Positions 18,273 through 27,812 of a stretch of 64,000 bases of DNA are shown in pieces; within the stretch, counting starts at the first letter, position 1, and the number at the start of each line of letters is the position of its first letter. Under the pieces are notes generated by a model. The model ran no database searches, had not been told where the DNA came from, and saw only the letters and a program-made list of their open reading frames with translations. The stretch lies in contig NZ_CP014991.1 in assembly GCF_001602095.1 (NCBI RefSeq), forward strand, positions 1,426,001 through 1,490,000, read 5' to 3'. Source of the DNA: Helicobacter himalayensis (GTDB taxonomy: Bacteria > Campylobacterota > Campylobacteria > Campylobacterales > Helicobacteraceae). A program made the position numbers and the translations under genes.

Positions 18273-19316
18273 TTATTTGCCCTTAGCGCGCGTGATTTGC
18301 TCAATATAAGAATAATTCACCTTGATTGGTTTTTTCTTAGGGAGATTGCACGCAAGATTTTCTAGCACTTTTTCAAAATTTTCAAACAAATAATTCGCCC
18401 CAGAGCCCGGAATCGGGTTAATCTCATTCAAATACACCTCATCATTTATCACAAAAAAATCACAGCGCACAATCGCACCTTCAAACATATTTTCATAAAT
18501 TTTTACAAAATTCTCTTGCAACGCATTTTGCAAATTTTGCGAAATTTCAGCTCTTTGCAAACTTTGCGTACGTGAAAAATCTAAATATTTATTTTCAAAA
18601 TCTAGTATCTCATTTTTCTTTGGCTCCTCCACAAGTGAAAAAATAAATTCATCCTTAATCTTGCAGCCTGCCAAATTATATTCTTTCACATTTTCTATAA
18701 AAGCCTCCACCACGACATTTTCATCATACTCAAATGCAGAATCTAGTGCATAATTTAGCTCTTTAGATTCTCTTACGATATTCACACCAATGGAACTTCC
18801 AAGTCGTGCTGGCTTCAAAATAAGCGGGAAATTTTGTTTGAGATTTTTTCTCGTGCTTTGGTTTAGCACTTCATATTCTAGCACCTTCACACCGCGCGAA
18901 GTGGCATAAAGCTTTGTCAAAGCCTTATCAAAACTCAACACGCACGCTTCGACGCGTGGGGCGATATAAAAGATTTTATAAAAATCAAAAAGCGCACTAA
19001 GTGTGCCATCTTCCCCGTCTGCACCGTGTATAAGGCTATAAAATGTATGGATTTTTAATAAACTTTTGCGCTTAAAAAATCCCTTAATCTCATAAAATCC
19101 TCCAATCCCCAAAGAAAGCTCGGGGCATTGCTTATACAAGCCTTTTGCAAAAAATGAGGCTTTCATATTGTTAGAATCTATCAAATAAAATTTATGCTCA
19201 GAATCCAAAAAGATAAAAACAAGCTCATTTTTTAGCACCTTTTGTAGTGCAATCGCACTTACAATGCTTATCTCGTGCTCAAAACTCGCTCCACCAAATA
19301 CAATGCCAAAGTTCAT
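18273..19316 (-). CDS. ddl: D-alanine--D-alanine ligase
   Basis: 347-residue ATP-grasp enzyme that makes the D-Ala-D-Ala dipeptide of peptidoglycan. N-terminal FGGASFEHEIS, central LKPARLGSSIGV (ATP-grasp lysine) and C-terminal EINPIPGSGANY (Mg-binding Glu/Asn) are clear. It stops right where the hydrolase gene begins. The penultimate loop fits a vancomycin-susceptible dipeptide ligase, but this is not certain. Confidence 0.95.
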   Translation of the reverse strand: MNFGIVFGGASFEHEISIVSAIALQKVLKNELVFIFLDSEHKFYLIDSNNMKASFFAKGLYKQCPELSLGIGGFYEIKGFFKRKSLLKIHTFYSLIHGADGEDGTLSALFDFYKIFYIAPRVEACVLSFDKALTKLYATSRGVKVLEYEVLNQSTRKNLKQNFPLILKPARLGSSIGVNIVRESKELNYALDSAFEYDENVVVEAFIENVKEYNLAGCKIKDEFIFSLVEEPKKNEILDFENKYLDFSRTQSLQRAEISQNLQNALQENFVKIYENMFEGAIVRCDFFVINDEVYLNEINPIPGSGANYLFENFEKVLENLACNLPKKKPIKVNYSYIEQITRAKGK

Positions 19317-19359
19317 TCATTCCTCCTTAAATTTACAGTTCACAAATTTATGCACGTTT

Positions 19360-20685
19360 TCAAAAAATGAAGTTGCTCACAAAAATCGCTACAATAACTA
19401 GTGGCACGATAAATTTCACATAATAAAACCAGATTCCCACAAATACGCTTCTTATATCCTTATCATTGCTAAGCTCGCGTTTTGCCTCACCTTTGAGAAT
19501 CCACCCAACAAACAGCGCGCACAAAAGCCCTGTTAGCACAAAAAGAATATTCCCACTTACCCAATTAAAACTATCAAAAACATCTTGTTTTAGCACACAG
19601 GGGATATTTCCAAGCACAAAGATTCCTAAAAGCGTGATAGCAATGCTCTTTTGACGCGAAAAGTTAAACTTTTCTTGCAAAATAGTAATGATGACTTCAT
19701 AAATAGGCAATGTCGTCGTAAGCGCAGCAATAAGCAATAACAAAAAGAATCCAACCGCCACAATTACGCCAAAGTGCATTTGTGAAAAAGCAATAGGCAA
19801 TGACTTAAACACCAAATCTGCGCCAAAATCTGGCGTCCCACCAACACTATAAATCGCTGGAAAAATCATAAATCCAGCCAACAGCGCAATAAGCGTATTT
19901 ATCACGCCTGTAAGGCTTGCGACTTTTAGCAAATGCTCTTTTTTATTCAAAAATGACGAAAGTGTAATCACTACGCCAAAGCCAAGGGAAAGCGCAAAAA
20001 ACACCTGCCCCAACACCTCGATAAAAAGCCTTGCACTTAGCTTGCTAAAATCTGGATAAAGATAAAATCTTATACCTTCCATCGCACCTTCAAGCGTGAG
20101 GTTACGCACGATGATAAGTGCAAAAAACAAAAAAAGCAATGGCATCAAAAAGCTTGCCACGCGCTCAATTCCACCAATCACACCACGCGCTAAAATAAAC
20201 CAATTCACTCCAACAAAAAGCGCGGTAAAAAATGCCACGCGCAAAGGTGCGTTTTCTACATTTTGCATATAAAAAGTTTGTGTTTGTTCCAAGTTTAGCG
20301 GACTTGACATATCAAGCCCACCGCCCAAAATCCCCACAAGAAAACTCATAACCCTGCCCGCTAGCACCATATAAAACGCCATAATCCCAAATGAGCCAAG
20401 CGCGCCCAAAATCCCCGTAATTTTCCAAAATTTAGGGATTTTTTTGCCATTCACACTACCGCTAAAGCAATCAATGCTATTACAATGTGTGCGTCTGCCG
20501 ATGACATTTTCTACCAAAATCATAGGGATTCCAATTAAAAGCATCGCAATGCAAAAAAGCAACACATACGCGCCACCGCCATTTTCCCACACCAAATATG
20601 GAAAACGCCAAATCGCACCAAAACCAATAGTCGCCCCAGCAATGGTAAGAATATAGGTAAATTGACTACCAAAACTCGCTCGCAT
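19360..20685 (-). CDS. Sodium-dependent transporter, neurotransmitter:sodium symporter family
   Basis: 441 residues and 11-12 membrane segments. The first unwound helix has GATIGFGAIWRFPYL, and GGGAYVLLF follows, as in LeuT-like symporters of amino acids. I take the ATG at 20685, preceded by TAGGGTGGTGT; the frame could start at 20724, but the -10 box lies there. The substrate is unknown; an amino acid is the usual cargo. Confidence 0.88.
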   Translation of the reverse strand: MRASFGSQFTYILTIAGATIGFGAIWRFPYLVWENGGGAYVLLFCIAMLLIGIPMILVENVIGRRTHCNSIDCFSGSVNGKKIPKFWKITGILGALGSFGIMAFYMVLAGRVMSFLVGILGGGLDMSSPLNLEQTQTFYMQNVENAPLRVAFFTALFVGVNWFILARGVIGGIERVASFLMPLLFLFFALIIVRNLTLEGAMEGIRFYLYPDFSKLSARLFIEVLGQVFFALSLGFGVVITLSSFLNKKEHLLKVASLTGVINTLIALLAGFMIFPAIYSVGGTPDFGADLVFKSLPIAFSQMHFGVIVAVGFFLLLLIAALTTTLPIYEVIITILQEKFNFSRQKSIAITLLGIFVLGNIPCVLKQDVFDSFNWVSGNILFVLTGLLCALFVGWILKGEAKRELSNDKDIRSVFVGIWFYYVKFIVPLVIVAIFVSNFIF

Positions 20686-20722
20686 ACACCACCCTAAGTT
20701 TTTGTAAAAATTAAGCGCGCGC

Positions 20723-20728
20723 ATTGTA
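20723..20728 (-). promoter_or_regulatory. -10 box of the SNF symporter gene
   Basis: TACAAT on the minus strand about 38 bp before the chosen ATG at 20685, inside the alternative longer frame, which argues for the shorter protein. Confidence 0.4.
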
Positions 20729-20779
20729 GCTTGAATAAACTAAAAAGCTTATTAGTCAAAATTTTTCTAAAACTCACCC

Positions 20780-22633
20780 TTATTTCGCCCACCACAAATA
20801 TGGGCTAAAGCCATACATTGGCGTATTTTGTGGCATAGCGATTCTATCATTCCAAAACGCCACGCGATAGCCTTGCGCGTGAAAATGCGGAATAACATAA
20901 AACCCCCAAAGCAAGATTCTATCAAGCGCGCGCCCATAGGCTTCTTTTTCCTCCTCATTGCGCGCATTAATAAGTCCTTGTATAAGCGCATCGACATTTT
21001 TTTCATCAATACGCGCATAATTGCGCCCGCCACTTTTTTGCGCCGCCTCACTTCCCCAATAAAAACGTTGTTCATTCCCCGGATTGAGACTTTGCCCCAC
21101 AAGCTCAATAACCATATCGTACTTAAAATCCCTTAAGCGGTTTGTGTATTGTATATCATCGACTTTTGTAAGCGTAGCGCGGATTCCAAGAATTTTAAGA
21201 TTTTCAATAAAAGGCAAACAAATGCGCTCAAATGCTTCATAATTAATGAGAATCTCAAATTCTAATGGGCGATTTTGGGAATCCACCAACACGCCATCTT
21301 TAAACACAAAGCCCGCTTGCTTTAGTAGCTTTGCAGCGTATTTGAGATTTTCCCTGCGATCTTGAGCTAAAAGCGCCTTGTTTGGCTTATGCCTCACACC
21401 TTCCCAATCCACATAGCCAGATTCTATATTTTGTGGCAGTGCTAAATCTGTACGCGGAATAAGGTAAGCATAATTTAAAATCCGCTCATCATCAAGTGGC
21501 AATTTTTGCAAAATCTCGCGTTCTGCTCCTTTTGGGATTCCACTTGAGGCAAAGCGAGAATTATCAAAAATATTTATCGTGCGTTCATACTGATTGAAAA
21601 ATAAATGCGCATTGCTCCATTCAAAATCAAAGGCATAAAAAATCGCCTCGCGCACACGTTTATCCTTGAAAAATTGCTGTTTTGTATTGAAAAAAAATCC
21701 CTGTAATGTGCTAGGAAGCTTGTTTGGGATAATAATTTTACTTAAAAGCTCCTGCTTATTTGTTTGATAGTCTTTCGCCCATACTTTCGCACTTGACTCC
21801 ACGCGCCAATCATACGCGCCACCTATAAACGCCGCTTGCGCAACAACAGAATCTTTGTAGTATTCAATGATAATGGTGTCAAAGTTAAAAAATCCTTTGC
21901 GCGTGGGGTGATTTCGCGCCCAATAATTTGGATTTCTCTTATACACAATCTTGCGCCCAATCTCATAAGAATCCACGCTATATGCGCCACTGCCAATAGG
22001 AAGCATAAGAGAATCTGCACCAAAAGTATTTTTACCATTTTTATAAAAAATATGCTTTGGTAGGATTGGAAGTTGAGAAAGAATAAGTGCTAGCTCGGAA
22101 TTTTCATTTGTTTTAAACACAAAGCGCACGCGTTTAGAATCTAGAACCTGCACTTCTTTAACATCTGCGTAATAGCGCTGGTATTCAAGCCTGCCTAATT
22201 GTATCAAGGTATCAAAGCTAAACTTCACATCTTCTGCACTCACTGCCACACCATCGCTAAAGCGCGCACGCTCATCAATCACACATTCCAAAAAATAACC
22301 CTGCGGATCTTTGATAAATTCCTTAGCCACAAGTCCATATTCTGTCGCACTCTCATCAAGCGCACCAACGCCGAGCGTGTCATACACGAGAATGTCGAGA
22401 TTTGAAGCAGGATTGCCTTTTTGGATAAAAGGATTTAGCGAGTTAAAATCTCCTAGCTCATAGCTTTTGAGAATCCCGCCCTTTGGGGCATTTGGATTTA
22501 CATAATCAAAATGTGTGAAAGTTTTTGGATATTTTGGCGCGCCAAAAAGACTAAGTGCATATGTCCCAACTCCCTCACCAAAACACGCACAAAAGCCTAA
22601 AAACATAGCCACACAGATTCTCAACACCGACAA
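20780..22633 (-). CDS. Extracellular solute-binding protein, family 5 (YejA-like)
   Basis: 617 residues with an N-terminal signal peptide (hydrophobic stretch to about residue 22). HFDYVNPNAPKGG, then DTLGVGALDES and ARFSDGVAVSAEDVKFSFDTL, are typical of YejA-type peptide-binding proteins of ABC importers. The C-terminal part has NPGNEQRFYWGS. No permease or ATPase genes (yejBEF) lie next to it in this window, so the transporter partners are elsewhere. Confidence 0.87.
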   Translation of the reverse strand: MSVLRICVAMFLGFCACFGEGVGTYALSLFGAPKYPKTFTHFDYVNPNAPKGGILKSYELGDFNSLNPFIQKGNPASNLDILVYDTLGVGALDESATEYGLVAKEFIKDPQGYFLECVIDERARFSDGVAVSAEDVKFSFDTLIQLGRLEYQRYYADVKEVQVLDSKRVRFVFKTNENSELALILSQLPILPKHIFYKNGKNTFGADSLMLPIGSGAYSVDSYEIGRKIVYKRNPNYWARNHPTRKGFFNFDTIIIEYYKDSVVAQAAFIGGAYDWRVESSAKVWAKDYQTNKQELLSKIIIPNKLPSTLQGFFFNTKQQFFKDKRVREAIFYAFDFEWSNAHLFFNQYERTINIFDNSRFASSGIPKGAEREILQKLPLDDERILNYAYLIPRTDLALPQNIESGYVDWEGVRHKPNKALLAQDRRENLKYAAKLLKQAGFVFKDGVLVDSQNRPLEFEILINYEAFERICLPFIENLKILGIRATLTKVDDIQYTNRLRDFKYDMVIELVGQSLNPGNEQRFYWGSEAAQKSGGRNYARIDEKNVDALIQGLINARNEEEKEAYGRALDRILLWGFYVIPHFHAQGYRVAFWNDRIAMPQNTPMYGFSPYLWWAK

Positions 22634-22640
22634 ACCTTTT

Positions 22641-22893
22641 TTAAAACATAATCTCTAATGTATTATAACTTACAACCTCTAAGGATACTCCATTCATAGC
22701 ATATTCATAAGATACTTCTTTGAGATTGTTAGTTATAGAATTTATAAAATTAATCTTTGAAACGCCATTCCCTCTAAAATTTAGCAAAAAGATCTTTTCA
22801 TCAAGTCCTCCTGTATAGCCAACTAACTTTTTGAGTCAAACTCTGCCATACTAAAATGGAGAATTCTGAGCCGATAAGCTTATATTGAGGCAT
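22641..22893 (-). pseudogene. Small frameshifted ORF (about 83 aa if repaired), unknown function
   Basis: From the ATG at 22893 the frame reads MPQYKLIGSEFSILVWQSLTQK and reaches a run of five A. One base out of register, the frame continues as LVGYTGGLDEKIFLLNF and runs to the TAA at 22641-22643. Removing one A joins the two into an 83-residue protein. I do not recognise it. It has no strong ribosome site and lies between a beta-barrel protein gene and the YejA-like gene on the same strand. Possible explanations are a decayed gene, a programmed slip or a sequencing error. Confidence 0.45.
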
Positions 22894-22938
22894 AAAATCA
22901 GGGATTTTAGCATTGAAATAAATCAAGCCACAAAGTCT

Positions 22939-23763
22939 TTAAAATCTCATTCCAAGCTGCACTCCATAAACATTTGTGTGGTTACGTGGCTCATAAAAGC
23001 GAGTAGAGGCATTATTTTTTGTCGCGTATGCAAAATTAGAATCGCCTATATTCCAAAATTCATAATACAAAGAGAGTTCTAGCACCATAGAGTGCGCTAA
23101 AAAACGTTTTAATCCAAACTCGATTCTATACCCACGTCCAAATTCTTGCGTAAGATTCAAATCCCTATCATATTCAATATCGGTTAAAAAAGTCTTATGC
23201 CACCCCTTAATCAAGCCAACATAATGCAATTTCGTAAAAACTGCCAAATATTTACTCAATAATTTTTCTCCATTCAATCCTGCTACAAAATACGCATAGT
23301 GCTGACTTCTACGATAAGAATTTTGGACAAGATTATGCAAAAAACGATACCCTAATCCCAAATCTGCCTTAAGAACAAAAACATCGCTTTTAAAAACATA
23401 GGGCAAAATATGATATTCACCCAAAAAATAATAATCTTTTGATGGACTGCTATATGGGTCTCCGTTTTGGATTCTGCCATCATATTTTGTGTTAAGACTT
23501 TGAAAATAGCCAACTTTAATCATCTGCTCTACCCATTCATACTGTAAGCTTGCTCCAGCATTCACACCCCAAAACATACCAGAAATCTCCATAAGCTTCC
23601 CACCGCCTTCTTCCTGCGGAGCAAACTCCTTATATGAATATTGTTGCACGCCACCATTGAAGAAAAAAGAAAGCGGTTTTGTGTTGTCATTTTCACCCAC
23701 ACCGCTAAGATTTTCTAAAAACAACAACCAACAACCTAAAAACACTACTGCTATTTTTTTCAT
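22939..23763 (-). CDS. Outer-membrane beta-barrel protein
   Basis: 274 residues with a signal peptide (MKKIAVVFLGCWLLF). Aromatic-rich alternating strands follow, and the protein ends in VQLGMRF; a C-terminal Phe is the BAM recognition signal. It resembles Helicobacter OMP-family porin-like proteins in general style, but I cannot name the family. It is transcribed away from manC across a 230-bp gap. Confidence 0.7.
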   Translation of the reverse strand: MKKIAVVFLGCWLLFLENLSGVGENDNTKPLSFFFNGGVQQYSYKEFAPQEEGGGKLMEISGMFWGVNAGASLQYEWVEQMIKVGYFQSLNTKYDGRIQNGDPYSSPSKDYYFLGEYHILPYVFKSDVFVLKADLGLGYRFLHNLVQNSYRRSQHYAYFVAGLNGEKLLSKYLAVFTKLHYVGLIKGWHKTFLTDIEYDRDLNLTQEFGRGYRIEFGLKRFLAHSMVLELSLYYEFWNIGDSNFAYATKNNASTRFYEPRNHTNVYGVQLGMRF

Positions 23764-23933
23764 ATTTACCCCTTGTGTTTCTCAGATTTTTATTTTAATT
23801 TTGGATTAAAATTTTGGAAGTGGGAATCTATCACGCCACAATGCAATATGTCAAGCTGAAAACGCACATTGTAAAAAACTAACCTCAAGTTTTTATGAAT
23901 AGATTTAGGTTTGCAACTTTTTGCAATTTAGCC

Positions 23934-23939
23934 TATAAT
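23934..23939 (+). promoter_or_regulatory. -10 box of manC
   Basis: TATAAT in the context GCCTATAATGG, about 55 bp before the manC ATG. A consensus ribosome site, ATAAGGAGT, follows at 23981-23989. Confidence 0.55.
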
Positions 23940-23993
23940 GGTGCGATTGGTCGCAAATTTGCAGTTTAGTTAAAAATTTTATAAGGAGTTTTT

Positions 23994-25496
23994 ATGACAA
24001 TTAGCATACTTTGTGGTGGCTCTGGCACAAGACTTTGGCCCTTATCACGCGAGCTTTTACCAAAGCAATTTGCCCCAATCCTCCCGCCACAAAAGCAGGA
24101 TTCTAACCAAAATCCCTATCTCGCATCTACTGCAAGCGAGGAAACTTCAAGCCTTTTTGCTAAAACACTTTTGCGCAATGCAGATTTTTGCCAAAGCCAT
24201 AATGCGCGTTTTAGCGTGATTACTAATGATAAGCACTTTTTTCTAGCACAAGATATTGCTAATCAAGTAGGGATTACCATAAATTCTTTTCTCTTAGAAT
24301 CTGTGGCGAAAAATACCGCACCAGCACTTTGCTTTGCCGCACTCAATGCCTTTGAAATTGACGAAGATGAGATAATTTTAGCCCTGCCAAGTGACCATTT
24401 AATTAGCAATCAGCAAGCCTATGTCGCGTGTATTCAAAAGGCACTAGAACTAAGCGCTAAGGGTTTTTTGGTGACTTTTGGGATTAAGCCAGATTCCGCG
24501 CATACGGGCTATGGCTACATAAAAGCAAAAGACGGCATTGTCGAGCAGTTTGTCGAAAAACCAAATAAAGAAAATGCTCAAAAATATCTAGAATCTAAAA
24601 ATTATTTTTGGAATAGCGGAATGTTTTGCTTCAAGGCAAATGTCTTTTTAAGAGAGCTAGAAACGCACGCACCAGAGCTTTATAACGCGTGCAAAAAAGC
24701 GTATATTTTAAGCAAAGAGCAAAATGCTTTCCGCGCACAAAAAGATTCTAAAAGTGCAGATTCTCAAAACAAGGATTCTCAAATCCTGCGCTTACTGCCA
24801 AATGTAAGCGAAGAGATTGAAGAGATTAGCATTGATTATGCGTTAATGGAAAAAAGCACAAAGGTAGCATGTGTGGATGGGGATTTCATATGGAATGATG
24901 TCGGGGGCTTTGAAGCACTCAAAAAAGAATGGCAAGAAGACTCTCAAGGAAACGCGCATAAAAGTGATTTAATCGCGCTAGATTCTCATAATAACTTTGT
25001 TATCTCACAAAAGCTCGTAGCCACTATCGGTGTGGAAAATCTAGCGATTATTGATAGTGGGGATTGCACGCTAATTGCGCCACTTAGCCAAACACAGCGC
25101 ATTAAAGAAGTTGTAAATATTTTAAAAACCTCTCACCCCGAGCTTACACAGATTCACAACACCGCACACCGCCCGTGGGGGACTTATAGTGTGCTTTTAG
25201 AATCTAGCAATTACAAAATCAAACAAATTGTCGTCAAACCACGCAAGCGCCTTAGTTTGCAGAAGCATTTTCATAGAAATGAGCATTGGATTGTTGTAAG
25301 CGGGAGTGCGATTGTCACCATTGGACAAAAAGAGCTTTTTTTGAAAGCCAATCAATCAACCTATATTCCTATGGGTGAGACACACAGGCTAGAAAATCCG
25401 GGTAAAATCCCACTTGTGTTAATCGAGGTGCAAATGGGCGAATATCTAGGCGAAGATGATATTGTGCGCTTAGAAGATGACTTTGCGCGCAGGTAG
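23994..25496 (+). CDS. manC: Mannose-1-phosphate guanylyltransferase / mannose-6-phosphate isomerase
   Basis: 500 residues. The nucleotidyltransferase domain opens with LCGGSGTRLWPLSRELLPKQF and has FVEKPNKENA and NSGMFCF. The C-terminal cupin (type II isomerase) has RPWGTYSVL and LSLQKHFHRNEHW with metal-binding histidines. The bifunctional enzyme makes GDP-mannose for surface polysaccharides such as fucose-containing O-antigens or a capsule. It sits alone here, 14 kb from the MeOPN-like cluster. It has a segment rich in Asp-Ser codons (about residues 250-262) made of GATTCT words. Confidence 0.94.
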   Translation: MTISILCGGSGTRLWPLSRELLPKQFAPILPPQKQDSNQNPYLASTASEETSSLFAKTLLRNADFCQSHNARFSVITNDKHFFLAQDIANQVGITINSFLLESVAKNTAPALCFAALNAFEIDEDEIILALPSDHLISNQQAYVACIQKALELSAKGFLVTFGIKPDSAHTGYGYIKAKDGIVEQFVEKPNKENAQKYLESKNYFWNSGMFCFKANVFLRELETHAPELYNACKKAYILSKEQNAFRAQKDSKSADSQNKDSQILRLLPNVSEEIEEISIDYALMEKSTKVACVDGDFIWNDVGGFEALKKEWQEDSQGNAHKSDLIALDSHNNFVISQKLVATIGVENLAIIDSGDCTLIAPLSQTQRIKEVVNILKTSHPELTQIHNTAHRPWGTYSVLLESSNYKIKQIVVKPRKRLSLQKHFHRNEHWIVVSGSAIVTIGQKELFLKANQSTYIPMGETHRLENPGKIPLVLIEVQMGEYLGEDDIVRLEDDFARR

Positions 25497-25512
25497 CGTG
25501 TATTTACAAACT

Positions 25513-26328
25513 ATGCGTTTAAATCAATTTATCGCTCACAATTCTCAATTTTCCCGACGTGAGGCTGATACACTGATAGAATCTGGGCGCGTGCGTATAG
25601 GACGCACAAAAGCCGCTTTGCAAAGCAAATTTAGTGAATCTGATAAGATCTTTATCGATGGCAAACTTTTAAAACCCTCGCATAATTACACCGCGATTAT
25701 TTATCACAAGCCAAAGGGCGAGATTGTCAGCAAGCGCGATGAGCTAGGCAGACGCACGATTTATGAGAGTTTGGATTCTAAATTTAGGGGTTTTAGCTAT
25801 GTGGGAAGACTTGATTTTGCAAGCGAGGGACTTTTAATTTTAAGCGACAACAAAATGCTTATACATACGCTAAGCAACGCAAATTTAGAGCGCGTGTATA
25901 ATCTCAAACTTGATAAGCCACTAAGTCAAAAATTGCTAAATTCTCTTAATGAAATGCTTGAATCTAGCGCGCCAATAACGCTCACAAACATCAAAGGCGC
26001 ACACCCAAAAACCACACAAAAAGAAATGATTTTGCGCCCATTTACAGAAGTAACAATCCTTAAAGACAGCCCAAGATTCCCAAAATTGCGTGTGAGTTTG
26101 AATGAGGGTAAAAATCGCGAGCTACGCAGATTTTTCGCGCAATTTGGCTATGAGATACTAGACTTAAAGCGCGTAAGTTATGGATTTTGCAAACTCAATG
26201 CCTTGCCTTGTGGTAAATGGCGCTATTTCAATAAAGAGGAATACAAGAAATTACATCTTTTTTTGCAAGATTCTCCATATCATAATTCTCCACGTCAAGA
26301 TTTTCAAACGCGGAAAGCGAAGAATTAA
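25513..26328 (+). CDS. RluB/RsuA-family pseudouridine synthase
   Basis: About 271 residues. An N-terminal S4 RNA-binding domain (MRLNQFIAHNSQFSRREADTLI) is followed by the synthase domain, with the catalytic Asp in GRLDFASEGLLIL and a later NEGKNRELRRFF. It modifies uridine in rRNA; 23S (RluB-like) is likelier than 16S, but this is uncertain. No strong ribosome site precedes 25513; the GTG at 25498, closer to an AGG, is an alternative start. It begins 16 bp after manC. Confidence 0.85.
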   Translation: MRLNQFIAHNSQFSRREADTLIESGRVRIGRTKAALQSKFSESDKIFIDGKLLKPSHNYTAIIYHKPKGEIVSKRDELGRRTIYESLDSKFRGFSYVGRLDFASEGLLILSDNKMLIHTLSNANLERVYNLKLDKPLSQKLLNSLNEMLESSAPITLTNIKGAHPKTTQKEMILRPFTEVTILKDSPRFPKLRVSLNEGKNRELRRFFAQFGYEILDLKRVSYGFCKLNALPCGKWRYFNKEEYKKLHLFLQDSPYHNSPRQDFQTRKAKN

Positions 26329-26373
26329 TGCGCTTTTTAACACATTTTAAGGTAGTTTTGTAAAACTTTTTGC

Positions 26374-26379
26374 TAAAAT
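26374..26379 (+). promoter_or_regulatory. -10 box of rpmB
   Basis: TAAAAT in the context TTTTTGCTAAAATCC, about 45 bp before the rpmB start. The ribosome site is TTAAGGATACATA. Confidence 0.4.
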
Positions 26380-26419
26380 CCGCGGTTTTTAATCACAATC
26401 TTTTTGTTAAGGATACATA

Positions 26420-26608
26420 ATGGCAAGGAAATGTTTTTTCACCGGTAAAGGTCCAATGGTAGGCAACAATGTAAGCCACGCAAACAACAAAACAAAAAGA
26501 CGCTCGTTACCGAACTTGCGCACAATTAGGATTAAGCTTGATGATGGCACAAGTGTGCGCGTCAAAGTCGCTGCCTCCACACTCCGCACAATGAGAAAAA
26601 AATCCTAA
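26420..26608 (+). CDS. rpmB: 50S ribosomal protein L28
   Basis: 62 residues. [28 protein letters not shown] is the L28 start, and the basic protein ends RTMRKKS. It is followed by the K+ channel gene after 14 bp, the same pairing as in H. pylori. Confidence 0.97.
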   Translation: MARKCFFTGKGPMVGNNVSHANNKTKRRSLPNLRTIRIKLDDGTSVRVKVAASTLRTMRKKS

Positions 26609-26622
26609 AGTAGAATCTAGCC

Positions 26623-27744
26623 TTGATAAAGGTGAAACCTCGCAAAAAAGACAAGCCCTCAAAGCCTGATATAAGCCTCAACTCGGAGTTATATCAGCAA
26701 CTAAAGCCTTTTAGAATCCCCTTAGTTTTATTGCAATTTTTTGTGATTTTGGGAACTTTGGGCTATTTGGTTTTAGAAGATTATGATTTAATGCAGGCGT
26801 TTTTTCAGACGACTTACACTTTCACGAATACAGGTTTTGGTGCGCTTGGGGAAAAAGACTTTGGCACTATCACCATTATTTTTACTACCATACTTATGGT
26901 GTGTGGTGCGGGCGTTATCACTTTTAGCGTAGCTTTTACGATTAGCGTTTTTAATAATAGCAACCTTATAAACCTCATTAAGGAGCAAAATATGATTTAT
27001 AAGATTGGCAGACTACGCAATCACTATGTGATATGCTATCAAAATAAGCATACAATTGAACTTAGCAAGCAATTTAGAGAATCTCAAATCCCCTTTGTCG
27101 TCGTGGATAATAGCCCAGATTTTGAAGTGCAAGCAAAAGCACACAAATACCCCTACTACATTAGTGCAGACCCTCACACACAACTTGCAATGTTAAAAAC
27201 GCATCTCTCTTCTGCTAAAGGCATTGTAACTTTTTCATCAAATATTGCTGAAAATATCGCGCTTATCGCAAGTGTAAGGCTTTTTGAAAAAGAGCTGGGG
27301 CGTCGCCCTTATTATGTTATTGCCAACGCAAACACGCAAGAAGAGATAGATAAGCTTAAAAAGTTAGGTTGTGATTTTGTCGTCTCTGCTTCTAAGCTCC
27401 TTGCGCAAAGAATTTCTGCTATGGCAATCCGCCCGGATATGGAAAACTTGCTTGAGCAATTTCTCTATAAGCGCGATACGCAACTTGACTTAGAGGAAAT
27501 CATTGTGCCTCGTTATAGTTGGCTTGTGTTGCGTAAGCTTAAAGACTCGCATTTCCGAGATGTGACAAATGTCTCTGTCGTAGCAATCACGCAAAAAGAT
27601 GGCAAGCAAATCAATATGCCAAATGGCGATGTGGTCGTCACAAGTGAATGTAAAATGCTAGTTATCGGCACCTCAGAAGGCATAAGAATGACAAAACGTC
27701 TTATTATGCGCAAAAGCAAGCCAAAAGAAGTGGATTATGTGTAA
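26623..27744 (+). CDS. Two-helix potassium channel with TrkA-N (RCK) domain
   Basis: About 370 residues. Two membrane segments (about 28-48 and 85-110) flank a pore loop. An RCK/TrkA-N domain starting GRLRNHYVICY and a C-terminal TrkA-C-like region follow. It matches the H. pylori channel gene downstream of rpmB. The filter position reads TNTGFG, not the common TVGYG. The frame begins at a TTG (26623) without a good ribosome site; the GTG at 26632 is an alternative start. Confidence 0.85.
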   Translation: MIKVKPRKKDKPSKPDISLNSELYQQLKPFRIPLVLLQFFVILGTLGYLVLEDYDLMQAFFQTTYTFTNTGFGALGEKDFGTITIIFTTILMVCGAGVITFSVAFTISVFNNSNLINLIKEQNMIYKIGRLRNHYVICYQNKHTIELSKQFRESQIPFVVVDNSPDFEVQAKAHKYPYYISADPHTQLAMLKTHLSSAKGIVTFSSNIAENIALIASVRLFEKELGRRPYYVIANANTQEEIDKLKKLGCDFVVSASKLLAQRISAMAIRPDMENLLEQFLYKRDTQLDLEEIIVPRYSWLVLRKLKDSHFRDVTNVSVVAITQKDGKQINMPNGDVVVTSECKMLVIGTSEGIRMTKRLIMRKSKPKEVDYV

Positions 27745-27812
27745 GCCACTTCTATGGTGATTCACGCGAGCACGCAACTTGAGTGGCAAAATTTAGAAAA
27801 AAAGGCTTAAAA

